Assembly: GCA_964531645.1 (NCBI GenBank)
Contig: CAZHEF010000002.1
Span: forward strand, 1 to 64,000
Source of the DNA: JBBIMS01 sp964531645
Lineage (GTDB): Bacteria; Acidobacteriota; Aminicenantia; JBFLYD01; JBBIMS01
Length of the DNA stretch: 64,000 bases
Direction: 5' to 3'
The translations under genes were made by a program, and so were the position numbers. Shown here in pieces: positions 1 through 7,620 of the stretch (within the stretch, counting starts at the first letter, position 1; each line of letters begins with the position of its first letter). The notes under the pieces are model-generated. The model saw only the letters and a list, made by a program, of their open reading frames with translations. It made no database searches and was not told the DNA's origin.

Positions 1-53
1 GGGAAGGAGGGAGGACAATAGGAGCAGGTTCAGTTACTGATATTCTGGAGTGA
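1..53 (+). CDS. tuf: Elongation factor Tu, C-terminal end (partial)
   Basis: Only the last 16 codons are inside the window (reading frame begins at base 3, stop TGA at 51-53). The residues EGGRTIGAGSVTDILE match the invariant C-terminus of EF-Tu, the GTPase that delivers aminoacyl-tRNA to the ribosome. Its position just before rpmG, tRNA-Trp, secE and nusG is the classical tuf-secE-nusG-rpl-rpoBC arrangement, which supports the call despite the short length. Confidence 0.9.
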   Translation, partial: EGGRTIGAGSVTDILE

Positions 54-57
54 TTGA

Positions 58-207
58 ATGAGAGAAATAATTAATTTACAGTGCACCCAGTGTAAGAGAA
101 GAAACTATACCACAACAAAGAATAAGAAAAAACATACTGATAAGCTTGAATTAAAGAAGTTCTGCCCATTTTGCAGGGCTCATACCCTGCACAGGGAGAC
201 AAAGTGA
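58..207 (+). CDS. rpmG: 50S ribosomal protein L33
   Basis: This 49-codon gene starts 4 bases after the tuf stop. The product begins MREIINLQCTQCKRRNY and ends in an HRETK tail, as in bacterial L33. It keeps two CxxC pairs (CTQC near residue 9 and CPFC near residue 36), so it is the zinc-binding (C+) form, not the cysteine-free form used under zinc limitation. It is a small component of the large ribosomal subunit near the E site. The size (about 50 residues) and location between tuf and secE are standard. Confidence 0.93.
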   Translation: MREIINLQCTQCKRRNYTTTKNKKKHTDKLELKKFCPFCRAHTLHRETK

Positions 208-210
208 TGC

Positions 211-286
211 AGGCCAGTAGCTCAATTGGTAGAGCGCCGGTCTCCAAAACCGGGGGTTGGGGGTTCGAGTCCTCTCTGGCCTGCCA
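211..286 (+). tRNA. trnW: tRNA-Trp (anticodon CCA)
   Basis: A complete cloverleaf of 76 bases lies between rpmG and secE. The acceptor stem AGGCCAG pairs with CTGGCCT, followed by discriminator G and an encoded CCA at 284-286. The anticodon loop reads CT-CCA-AA, giving anticodon CCA for tryptophan, and the T arm contains GGTTCGAGTCC. tRNA-Trp next to secE is common in bacteria. It is probably co-transcribed with the surrounding protein genes and released by tRNA processing nucleases. Confidence 0.96.
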
Positions 287-320
287 GAAAAATTCTCCTT
301 AAGGAAAGAGAGAGAAAAAA

Positions 321-536
321 ATGCAAAATGAAAAGGTTGGAATATTGAGGAAGTTCTTAAATTTTCTTGGTGATGTCAGAGGCGAACTGAAAAAGGCAAC
401 ATGGCCTACAAGGAAAGAGACTGTAGGAACTACAATTGTGGTTATCATTCTTGTTATATTCTTTGGTTTCTTTCTTTTTTTCTTCGATGCAATATTTTCT
501 TATATTATAGCAAAGATAAAAATTTTCATAGGATAG
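321..536 (+). CDS. secE: Preprotein translocase subunit SecE
   Basis: A 71-residue single-span membrane protein. The cytoplasmic amphipathic segment contains the family signature ELKKATWPTRKE (about residues 22-33), followed by one hydrophobic helix at about 38-60. SecE clamps SecY in the SecYEG channel that exports proteins across the inner membrane. The length fits the short one-helix form typical of most bacteria rather than the three-helix enterobacterial form. It lies 4 bases upstream of nusG, the usual partner in this operon. Confidence 0.95.
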   Translation: MQNEKVGILRKFLNFLGDVRGELKKATWPTRKETVGTTIVVIILVIFFGFFLFFFDAIFSYIIAKIKIFIG

Positions 537-540
537 GATT

Positions 541-1074
541 ATGAATAACAAAGACTGGTATGTAGTTCATACATATACTGGATTTGAAAAGTTTGTTGCG
601 GAATCGATCAAAGAAAGAGCAAAGAAATACGAACTTGAAGACAAGATAGGCGAAATTATAATTCCTACTGAAAATGTTGTTGAAATAAAGAGTGGAAAGA
701 AAGTTATCACCACAAAAAAATCTTATCCTGGATATATTTTAATCCACATGGAGTTGGATGATAGAACATGGCATCTCGTAAGAAGGACTCCAAGAGTGAC
801 AGGTTTCGTAGGTTCTGGGCAGAAGCCAACCCCTCTTGAAGAGAACGAGGTAAAAAGAATCCTTCAGCAGATGGAAGCCACTGTTGAAAAACCAAAACCT
901 CGCCATACACTCGAAAAAGGGGAGGCTGTCCGAATAATTGATGGTCCATTCTCAAATTTTAACGGAATTATTGAATCTGTCAACAATGAAAGAGGAACTG
1001 TAAAAGTTATTGTGACAATTTTTGGAAGACAAACTCCAGTGGAATTAGATTTTTTACAGGTTGAAAAGATTTAG
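541..1074 (+). CDS. nusG: Transcription termination/antitermination factor NusG
   Basis: A 177-residue protein with an N-terminal NGN domain starting DWYVVHTYTGFEKFVA and including the conserved YPGYILIHMELDD segment, then a KOW domain near residues 123-177 (GEAVRIIDGPFSNFNGII). NusG binds the RNA polymerase clamp, increases processivity and couples transcription to Rho or the ribosome. Its place between secE and rplK is universal in bacteria. No insertion domain is seen. Confidence 0.97.
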   Translation: MNNKDWYVVHTYTGFEKFVAESIKERAKKYELEDKIGEIIIPTENVVEIKSGKKVITTKKSYPGYILIHMELDDRTWHLVRRTPRVTGFVGSGQKPTPLEENEVKRILQQMEATVEKPKPRHTLEKGEAVRIIDGPFSNFNGIIESVNNERGTVKVIVTIFGRQTPVELDFLQVEKI

Positions 1075-1083
1075 GAGGTCTTT

Positions 1084-1515
1084 ATGGCAAAGACAGTAAA
1101 AGCAGTTGTCAGGCTTCAACTCCCTGCAGGGGAAGCTACACCGCAGCCTCCGGTAGGACCTGCCCTTGGTCCCCATCAGGTTAACACCTCGGAATTTGTT
1201 AAAAAATTTAATGAAGCAACTGCAAAGATGGAAAAAGGGACAATAGTTCCTGTTCTTGTCACCATATACACTGATAAGACATTCTCTTTTGTGGTGAAAA
1301 CACCTCCCGCTTCTTTCCTATTAAAGAAAGCAGCAAATATTGCAAAGGGTTCTTCTGACCAGAAAAAAGTTAAGGTTGGGAAGGTAACTGAGAAACAAAT
1401 TCTTGAAATCGCTAAAATTAAGTTTCCTGACCTCAATACGACATCCCTTGAAAAGGCAGTTGAGATAATAAAAGGAACAGCAAGGAGTATGGGTCTGGAG
1501 GTTGTAAATGAGTAA
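1084..1515 (+). CDS. rplK: 50S ribosomal protein L11
   Basis: A 143-residue protein with the L11 signature QLPAGEATPQPPVGPALGPH near the N-terminus and the C-terminal RNA-binding domain ending ARSMGLEVVNE. L11 forms the GTPase-associated centre with 23S rRNA and L10/L12. A GGAGG ribosome-binding site lies 5 bases upstream of the ATG. The end of the gene overlaps the rplA start by 8 bases, suggesting translational coupling of L11 and L1. Confidence 0.97.
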   Translation: MAKTVKAVVRLQLPAGEATPQPPVGPALGPHQVNTSEFVKKFNEATAKMEKGTIVPVLVTIYTDKTFSFVVKTPPASFLLKKAANIAKGSSDQKKVKVGKVTEKQILEIAKIKFPDLNTTSLEKAVEIIKGTARSMGLEVVNE

Positions 1516-2206
1516 GAAAAGAGGGAAAAAATACCATAATGCTTTGAAAGAGGTTGAGCCTCGAGAATACTCTATCGAGGAAGCAATTGAGCTTATCAAA
1601 AAGATAAAATATTCAAAATTTGATGAGTCGATTGACATTGCTTTGAAATTAGGAGTTGATCCGAAAAGATCTGACCAGATGGTGAGAGGAACTGTTGTTC
1701 TTCCCAATGGAACAGGTAAGACAAAGAGAGTTGTGGTAATTGCTTCGGGAGAAAAAGTGAAAGAGGCAGAGAGTGCGGGAGCAGATTTTATAGGAGGAGA
1801 GGAGCTAATAGAAAAAATATTAAAGGGATGGCTTGAGTTTGAAGCTGTTGTTACAACTCCTGATATGATGAAGATTGTAAGTAAATTGGGAAAGATTCTT
1901 GGAGCAAGAGGGCTAATGCCAAGTCCCAAAACAGGAACTGTTACCTTTGAAATTGCAAAGGCTGTAAAGGAAATAAAATCAGGAAGGGTTGAATTCAGAA
2001 TAGACAAAGCAGCAAATCTTCATGTATCTGTTGCTAAAATTTCTTTTCCAACTGAAAAAATAGTTGAGAATGTGAAAGCATTCATAGAAGCAGTCATGAA
2101 GGCTAAGCCGTCCGCTTCAAAAGGGAAGTATATCCAGTCTCTCTATCTTTCTTCAACAATGAGCCCATCTCTGAAGGTTTCGCTTCCATCTGTAGGTATA
2201 AAATAA
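1508..2206 (+). CDS. rplA: 50S ribosomal protein L1
   Basis: A 232-residue protein with the L1 hallmarks: an N-terminal block around the LKLGVDPKRSDQMVRG segment, the central ILGARGLMPSPKTGTVT motif (about residues 127-143) and a C-terminal block ending in a typical LSSTMSPSLKV tail. L1 forms the mobile L1 stalk at the E site and in many bacteria also represses its own L11-L1 mRNA. Its ATG overlaps the end of rplK by 8 bases. Confidence 0.97.
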   Translation: MSKKRGKKYHNALKEVEPREYSIEEAIELIKKIKYSKFDESIDIALKLGVDPKRSDQMVRGTVVLPNGTGKTKRVVVIASGEKVKEAESAGADFIGGEELIEKILKGWLEFEAVVTTPDMMKIVSKLGKILGARGLMPSPKTGTVTFEIAKAVKEIKSGRVEFRIDKAANLHVSVAKISFPTEKIVENVKAFIEAVMKAKPSASKGKYIQSLYLSSTMSPSLKVSLPSVGIK

Positions 2207-2215
2207 GGAGGAAAG

Positions 2216-2740
2216 ATGAACAGAGAAGAAAAGGCAAAACAGGTAGAAAATTTGGTGGAGAAAATTAAGAAAACAAGCGCAATATATTTTCTCGACTACA
2301 AAGGTTTAAGTGTAGCTCAATCAAACACTGTTAGAAGGAAAGTAAAGGAGGTCTCTGCAGAATTCCATGTTATTAAAAACAGGCTAACAAAGATAGCTTT
2401 TCAATCCTTTCGCTATAAGTTAGATGATAGTGTTTTAAAAAATACAACCGCATTACTCTTTGGATACAGTGACCCTGTCAAGCCCATTTCCATAATTTTT
2501 GATTTATCCAAGGAGTTCAAACCTTTAAGAGTAAAAGGAGGATTGATTGGTGGGAAATTCCTCAGTCCTGAAGAGGTTAAAGAAATTTCAAATCTTCCCC
2601 CTGTTGAGGTTTTGAAAGCTCAACTTGCCTCTCAAATTGCGTCTCCTTTAAGAACATTTGCTTATTTAATGAGCAATAGATTGATACAATTTTTGAATCT
2701 ATTAAATCAATTAAAGAATATAAAGAATGGAGGAGAATAA
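2216..2740 (+). CDS. rplJ: 50S ribosomal protein L10
   Basis: A 174-residue protein. It carries the family segment YFLDYKGLSVAQSNTVRRKV (about residues 25-44), VIKNRLTKIAF, and a hydrophobic C-terminal helix region that in L10 binds L7/L12 dimers. It anchors the L7/L12 stalk to 23S rRNA. A TAAGGAGG site overlaps the stop of rplA, 9 bases before the ATG, and the gene ends one base before the rplL ATG. The very short spacing leaves no room for an L10 leader directly upstream. Confidence 0.95.
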   Translation: MNREEKAKQVENLVEKIKKTSAIYFLDYKGLSVAQSNTVRRKVKEVSAEFHVIKNRLTKIAFQSFRYKLDDSVLKNTTALLFGYSDPVKPISIIFDLSKEFKPLRVKGGLIGGKFLSPEEVKEISNLPPVEVLKAQLASQIASPLRTFAYLMSNRLIQFLNLLNQLKNIKNGGE

Positions 2741-3133
2741 ATGACAAAAATCACAAAAGAACAATTTTTTGAGCATCTCGATAATCTAACAGTCCTTGAA
2801 CTTGCTGATTATATCAAGGAATTTGAAAAAAGGTATGGGATTTCTGCTTCGGCTGCTGTTCCTATGGCTGCTGTTCCTATGGCTGGTGCTCCAGCAGGAG
2901 AAGCGAAGAAGGAAGAGGAAAAAACAGAGTTCTCAGTTATTCTTAAGAGTGCTGGAACAAACAAACTTAATGTTATAAAGGTTTTAAGGGAGGTAACAAA
3001 TCTCGGTTTGAAAGAGGCTAAGGAGCTTGTAGAATCTGCTCCAAAGCCAATAAAGGAGGGCATTTCAAAAGAAGAAGCTGAAGCGATAAAAGCAAAATTT
3101 GAGTCAGCAGGCGCCGCTATAGAGATTAAATAA
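2741..3133 (+). CDS. rplL: 50S ribosomal protein L7/L12
   Basis: A 130-residue acidic stalk protein. It has an N-terminal dimerisation domain (LTVLELADYIKEFEKRYGI), an alanine-rich hinge containing an internal duplication (AAVPMA twice, about residues 38-47), and the C-terminal factor-binding domain with the conserved LKEAKELVESAPKPIKEGI segment. It recruits translational GTPases. The ATG directly abuts the rplJ stop, as expected for a coupled pair. Confidence 0.97.
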   Translation: MTKITKEQFFEHLDNLTVLELADYIKEFEKRYGISASAAVPMAAVPMAGAPAGEAKKEEEKTEFSVILKSAGTNKLNVIKVLREVTNLGLKEAKELVESAPKPIKEGISKEEAEAIKAKFESAGAAIEIK

Positions 3134-3195
3134 AGAAGAGTGTTATTAAAAATTTGCATAGAAAAGGTATCAGCAAAAGAGGAAAAGATTATTTT

Positions 3196-3315
3196 ATGAT
3201 TTTTATAAAAAGAAAAGGGAGGGAGTTAAAAATAACCTCAGGGAAGGTTTATAAATGCATAATTTCTGAGAAAAATCAAGGCTTTGTTTTAAAGCTTCAA
3301 AAAATAAATTTATGA
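3196..3315 (+). CDS. Possible small basic ORF between rplL and rpoB
   Basis: I do not recognise this product. An uninterrupted frame fills almost the whole rplL-rpoB gap. From ATG 3196 it gives 39 residues (start MIFIKRKGRELKITSGKV). With a TTG at 3154 it would give 53 residues and an extra basic N-terminus. The stop TGA at 3313-3315 is followed by GGT, so the likely rpoB ribosome-binding site overlaps its end, as in coupled genes. Composition is lysine-rich with alternating polar/hydrophobic residues, compatible with a small beta-rich protein. Against it, its own ribosome-binding site is weak and the gap is short enough for an open frame by chance. It could instead be an rplL-rpoB attenuator region. 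Confidence 0.3.
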   Translation: MIFIKRKGRELKITSGKVYKCIISEKNQGFVLKLQKINL

Positions 3316-3324
3316 GGTAAAAAT

Positions 3325-6300
3325 ATGTATCAAGAAGAAAAAAGATATACAGAAAGAATCGATTATTCAAGGATTAAAAAGATTCTTCCAATTCCCGATC
3401 TGATAAAAGTTCAAAAAGAATCCTATAGAAGATTTTTGCAACTTGACCTTCTCCCTGAAGAAAGGGAGGATATCGGGCTTCAAGCTGCTTTCAAAAGCAT
3501 ATTTCCCATAACAGATTTCAAAGAAACAGCCTCCTTAGAGTTTGTGAGCTATACCCTCGGAACATGGGAATGTAAGTGTGGAAAATTGACAGGACTGGAA
3601 AATGCAAAAGGAAGATGTAGAGAATGTGGTTCATTGACACCTATCTACAGCGAATCGGAACATCCTTACTGTCACAATTGTGGAAATATTGAAAATATCA
3701 CTTTTCCTTTGTGTGATCAATGTGGAGATAGAGTCCAGCTCAAGATTCGTTACACTCCTGAAGAGTGTATTGACAAAGGTTATACATACTCGATTCCTCT
3801 GAAAGTTAAACTCAGATTAATTCCATGGAGTAAAGACCCTTCATCTCTTTACAAAACTTTTAAAGACATAAAGGAACAGGAAGTCTACTTTGGCGAAATA
3901 CCCCTTATGACTTCCAATGGAACATTCATAATTAACGGAACAGAGAGAGTAATAGTTAATCAACTCCACCGATCTCCTGGTGTTTTCTTCCTTCCCGGCG
4001 AGCAAAGAGGGTTATATATTGCAAAGGTTATACCAATAAAAGGACCATGGATAGTATTTGAATATGATAATAAAGATGTCCTATATTTCAGGATGGATAA
4101 GAGGAAGAAGCTTCTTGGCTCAATTTTCCTGAGAGCAATAGGTTATGGAACCGATGAAGAGATTTTAAAGGCTTTTTACAGAATATACAAAATAACCTAC
4201 AAAAACAACTGCTTTTTCTGGCAAATGGATGAGAATCTAACGGGACTTATAGTGGAATCAAATGTTACGAATCCTTCAACAGGTGAAGTAATAGTCCAAA
4301 GGGGTAAGAAATTGACTAGATCAATCATCGGTCTTTTGATTAAGGCAGGAATTAAAGAGGTTCCAATAATAGAGGATGAATTTGAGGGTGCTTATTTTGC
4401 CTTATCCATTGAAAAGCTTTCAGAGCCCAACACGCCTGTTGAAAAAGAGCATATACAGAAGATCAAGGAGAAGGGTCTTTCCTTTGAGATTTTCTTCCCT
4501 GAAAGGGATCAGATTGGGAATGTTATTTCCGAGACATTAAAAAGAGATAAAAAGAAGAGCAGAGATGAAGCTTTAATTGAGATTTTTAAGAAGCTCCGTC
4601 CATCCGAACCTCCTAATGCAGAGAATGCAAGAATTCTTTTTGAAGAGACTTTCTTCAATCCACAAAGATATGATATTTCAAAGATAGGCAAGATTAAATT
4701 CAATATTAAATTTTCACAGGATGCATCTCTTGAGGAAAGATATCTCACACCTTCCCAGTGGGTTGAAATTGTCAAGTATCTTTTAAGAGCAAAGAACGGT
4801 CTTGAACCCATAGATGACATAGACCATCTCGGAAATAGAAGGGTTCGTTCTGTTGGTGAACTTGCAGAGAACAGTTTCAGGATAGGACTGTTAAGAATGG
4901 AAAGAACAATAAAAGAAAGGATGACTGTGAGTGCGGATTTAGCTTCCTTGATGCCTGCAGATTTGATAAATCCAAAGCCTGTAATCGCAGCTTTAAAAGA
5001 ATTCTTTGCCACCGGTGAACTTTCTCAGTTTATGGATAAAACAAATGTCCTTGCAGAACTTACTCACAAAAGAAGACTTTCTGCAATGGGTCCTCAAGGT
5101 TTGAGCAGAGAGAGAGCTGGTTTTGAAGTAAGGGATGTTCATCCAACTCATTACGGAAGAATCTGTCCAATTGAGACTCCAGAAGGACCAAGTATCGGTC
5201 TAATTTCCTCCCTCAGTATTTACGCAAGAATAAATGAATTCGGTTTTATAGAAACTCCTTACAGAAAGGTGGTGAATGGGAAAATAGTTGATTACTTTAA
5301 GATCGTTCATCCGAAAGACTCTAATTTTAAATTGGGCGAAATTGTTGACAAAGAGACACTTCAGAAGGAAATAAATAGATTGCATAAGGAGAAAAAACAA
5401 ATTCCCATCTTTGAATCTCATGTTTTCTATCTGAACGCATGGGAGGAAGAAAAATTTGTAATCTCTCAGGCTAATGTTGAAGTTGACAACGAAGGGAAAA
5501 TCCTCAATGAATTTGTAATTGCAAGACAAGGCGGAACATTTAAGGTAGTTCCAAGAGAAAAGGTAGACTTTATTGATCTCTCTCCTAAACAGGTGGTATC
5601 AGTTTCAGCATCTCTAATACCATTTCTTGAACATGATGACGCTAACAGAGCATTGATGGGTTCCAACATGCAGAGACAGGCTGTCCCACTTTTGAGGCCT
5701 GAGGCACCAATTGTTGGAACAGGCATGGAATATGAGGTTGCTAAAAAGAGTGGTAGTGTAATTGTATGTAAAAGATCCGGAATAGTCGAAAGTGTTGACT
5801 CTCAAAGAATTCTTGTAAGAGTAGGCGAAAATGAGCAATCATACGGATTGAGCACTGACCTATACATTTTAACAAAATTCAGGAGAACAAATCAGAACAC
5901 TCTTTTGCACCACAGACCACTTGTTAAAAAGGGAGACAGGGTTACAGCAGGACAGATTCTTGCAGATTCTTCTTGCACCGATAAAGGAGAGCTTGCTCTT
6001 GGAAGGAATGTTCTTGTTGCTTTTATTCCATGGAGAGGCTACAATTTCGAGGATGCAATAATTGTCAGTGAAAAACTTGTTAAGGAAGATGCTTACACAT
6101 CATTACATATAATTGAAGAGAGTATTGAGGTAAGGGATACAAAGCTCGGACCTGAGGAGGTCACAAGGGATATACCCCATGTAAAAGAGACACTTCTGAG
6201 AAGCCTTGACGAGAACGGAATTGTAAGAATTGGCGCCTATGTTAAACCAGGAAACATTCTTGTTGGTAAACTTGCTCCAAAGGGAGAAACTCAGCTTACC

Positions 6301-7578
6301 CCTGAGGAGAAACTCCTTAGGGCAATATTCGGAGAAAAGGCTCTCGATGTAAAGGATGTTTCTCTTTACTGCAAACCAGGGGTTGAGGGAACTGTTATAG
6401 ATGTAAAAATTTTCACTCGAAAAGGAGCAGACAAAGATGGAAGAACCACACAGATAGAAGAGGAAGAGGTTGAAAAAATAAAAAGGAACTTCAATGATGA
6501 AAAGAAAATTCTTCAGATGGAGAAGGAGACAAGAATTAAAAGATTACTCAAGGGTGAGAGGCTAGCAAAAGATATTCAGATAGAAAAGAAAGTTTATAAG
6601 AAAGGAACTGTTTTAACTGATGAAATCCTAGATTCTATCCCTCCACAGCTTTACAAAAAATTGAAGATAGAGGGTAATCCAGAAAAGGAGGAAACAATAG
6701 CAAGCATAGAAAATAAAATAGAGAAGCAGATAGAAGCTCTCAAAGCAATTATGAAGGAGAAGATAGAAAGTATCAAAAGAGGAGATGAATTGCCTCCCGG
6801 CGTGATAAAAATAATAAAGATTTATATTGCATCGAAGAGGAGATTGATGGAAGGAGATAAGATGGCTGGAAGACACGGTAATAAAGGAGTCATAGCTGCT
6901 ATAGTTCCTGAAGAGGATATGCCTTTTCTTCCTGACGGAACTCCAATTGATATAGTTTTAAACCCCCTCGGAGTTCCTTCTCGTATGAATGTCGGGCAAA
7001 TCCTTGAAACACACCTCGGTTGGGCAGCAAAAGCCTTAGGATTGAAATTCGCCTCGCCCGTCTTCGAAGGAGTTAAAGAAGAAGAAATAAAAGAATTTCT
7101 AAAACAGGCAGGATTGCCACCAAACGGCAAAATAAGACTAAGGGATGGATTTGCCGGTGAATTCTTTGACCAGGAGGTAACTGTCGGATATCTCTATATG
7201 ATGAAGTTACATCATCTTGTTGAAGACAAGATTCACGCAAGGGCTACAGGTCCTTACTCCTTGATTACCCAGCAACCCGTTGGAGGTAAAGCTCAATTCG
7301 GAGGGCAGAGATTTGGAGAAATGGAAGTATGGGCGCTTGAAGCATACGGAGCTGCATATACTCTTCAGGAAATGCTAACTGTCAAATCAGACGATATAAC
7401 AGGAAGATGGAATATCTATGATTCGATTGTCAAGGGTGATCATAGCTTTAAATCAACATTCCCTGAATCTGTAAATGTTCTTGTAAAGGAACTGCAGAGC
7501 CTTGGTATAAACATGGAGTTCATACCCAAAAAGAAAAAGGAACTTCCCTGGGGCTTTGTTATTAACAAATCAAATTAA
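3325..7578 (+). CDS. rpoB: RNA polymerase beta subunit
   Basis: A 1417-residue catalytic subunit of RNA polymerase. Typical blocks include KDIKEQEVYFGEIPLM, the NGTERVIVNQLHRSPGVFF segment, the RHGNKGVI active-site loop and a C-terminus with GGKAQFGGQRFGEMEVWALE. Family members carry lineage-specific insertions. Here an unusual one sits at about residues 80-143 (bases 3562-3753), inside the N-terminal lobe between EFVSYTLG and YTYSIPLKVKLRL. It contains eight cysteines (83, 85, 98, 101, 116, 119, 130, 133) arranged as two pairs of CxC/CxxC knuckles, suggesting two zinc ribbons. Enterobacterial RpoB has only a short linker here. It is followed by rpoC after 42 bases. Confidence 0.98.
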   Translation: MYQEEKRYTERIDYSRIKKILPIPDLIKVQKESYRRFLQLDLLPEEREDIGLQAAFKSIFPITDFKETASLEFVSYTLGTWECKCGKLTGLENAKGRCRECGSLTPIYSESEHPYCHNCGNIENITFPLCDQCGDRVQLKIRYTPEECIDKGYTYSIPLKVKLRLIPWSKDPSSLYKTFKDIKEQEVYFGEIPLMTSNGTFIINGTERVIVNQLHRSPGVFFLPGEQRGLYIAKVIPIKGPWIVFEYDNKDVLYFRMDKRKKLLGSIFLRAIGYGTDEEILKAFYRIYKITYKNNCFFWQMDENLTGLIVESNVTNPSTGEVIVQRGKKLTRSIIGLLIKAGIKEVPIIEDEFEGAYFALSIEKLSEPNTPVEKEHIQKIKEKGLSFEIFFPERDQIGNVISETLKRDKKKSRDEALIEIFKKLRPSEPPNAENARILFEETFFNPQRYDISKIGKIKFNIKFSQDASLEERYLTPSQWVEIVKYLLRAKNGLEPIDDIDHLGNRRVRSVGELAENSFRIGLLRMERTIKERMTVSADLASLMPADLINPKPVIAALKEFFATGELSQFMDKTNVLAELTHKRRLSAMGPQGLSRERAGFEVRDVHPTHYGRICPIETPEGPSIGLISSLSIYARINEFGFIETPYRKVVNGKIVDYFKIVHPKDSNFKLGEIVDKETLQKEINRLHKEKKQIPIFESHVFYLNAWEEEKFVISQANVEVDNEGKILNEFVIARQGGTFKVVPREKVDFIDLSPKQVVSVSASLIPFLEHDDANRALMGSNMQRQAVPLLRPEAPIVGTGMEYEVAKKSGSVIVCKRSGIVESVDSQRILVRVGENEQSYGLSTDLYILTKFRRTNQNTLLHHRPLVKKGDRVTAGQILADSSCTDKGELALGRNVLVAFIPWRGYNFEDAIIVSEKLVKEDAYTSLHIIEESIEVRDTKLGPEEVTRDIPHVKETLLRSLDENGIVRIGAYVKPGNILVGKLAPKGETQLTPEEKLLRAIFGEKALDVKDVSLYCKPGVEGTVIDVKIFTRKGADKDGRTTQIEEEEVEKIKRNFNDEKKILQMEKETRIKRLLKGERLAKDIQIEKKVYKKGTVLTDEILDSIPPQLYKKLKIEGNPEKEETIASIENKIEKQIEALKAIMKEKIESIKRGDELPPGVIKIIKIYIASKRRLMEGDKMAGRHGNKGVIAAIVPEEDMPFLPDGTPIDIVLNPLGVPSRMNVGQILETHLGWAAKALGLKFASPVFEGVKEEEIKEFLKQAGLPPNGKIRLRDGFAGEFFDQEVTVGYLYMMKLHHLVEDKIHARATGPYSLITQQPVGGKAQFGGQRFGEMEVWALEAYGAAYTLQEMLTVKSDDITGRWNIYDSIVKGDHSFKSTFPESVNVLVKELQSLGINMEFIPKKKKELPWGFVINKSN

Positions 7579-7620
7579 AAATGAATATAGATTTTAGACC
7601 TTTAATTAAGGAGGACTAAA

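Noticed and set aside
2216..2740. An L10-binding leader RNA upstream of rplJ
   Set aside because: Only 9 bases separate rplA and rplJ, too little for the classical leader; any structure would have to lie within rplA.
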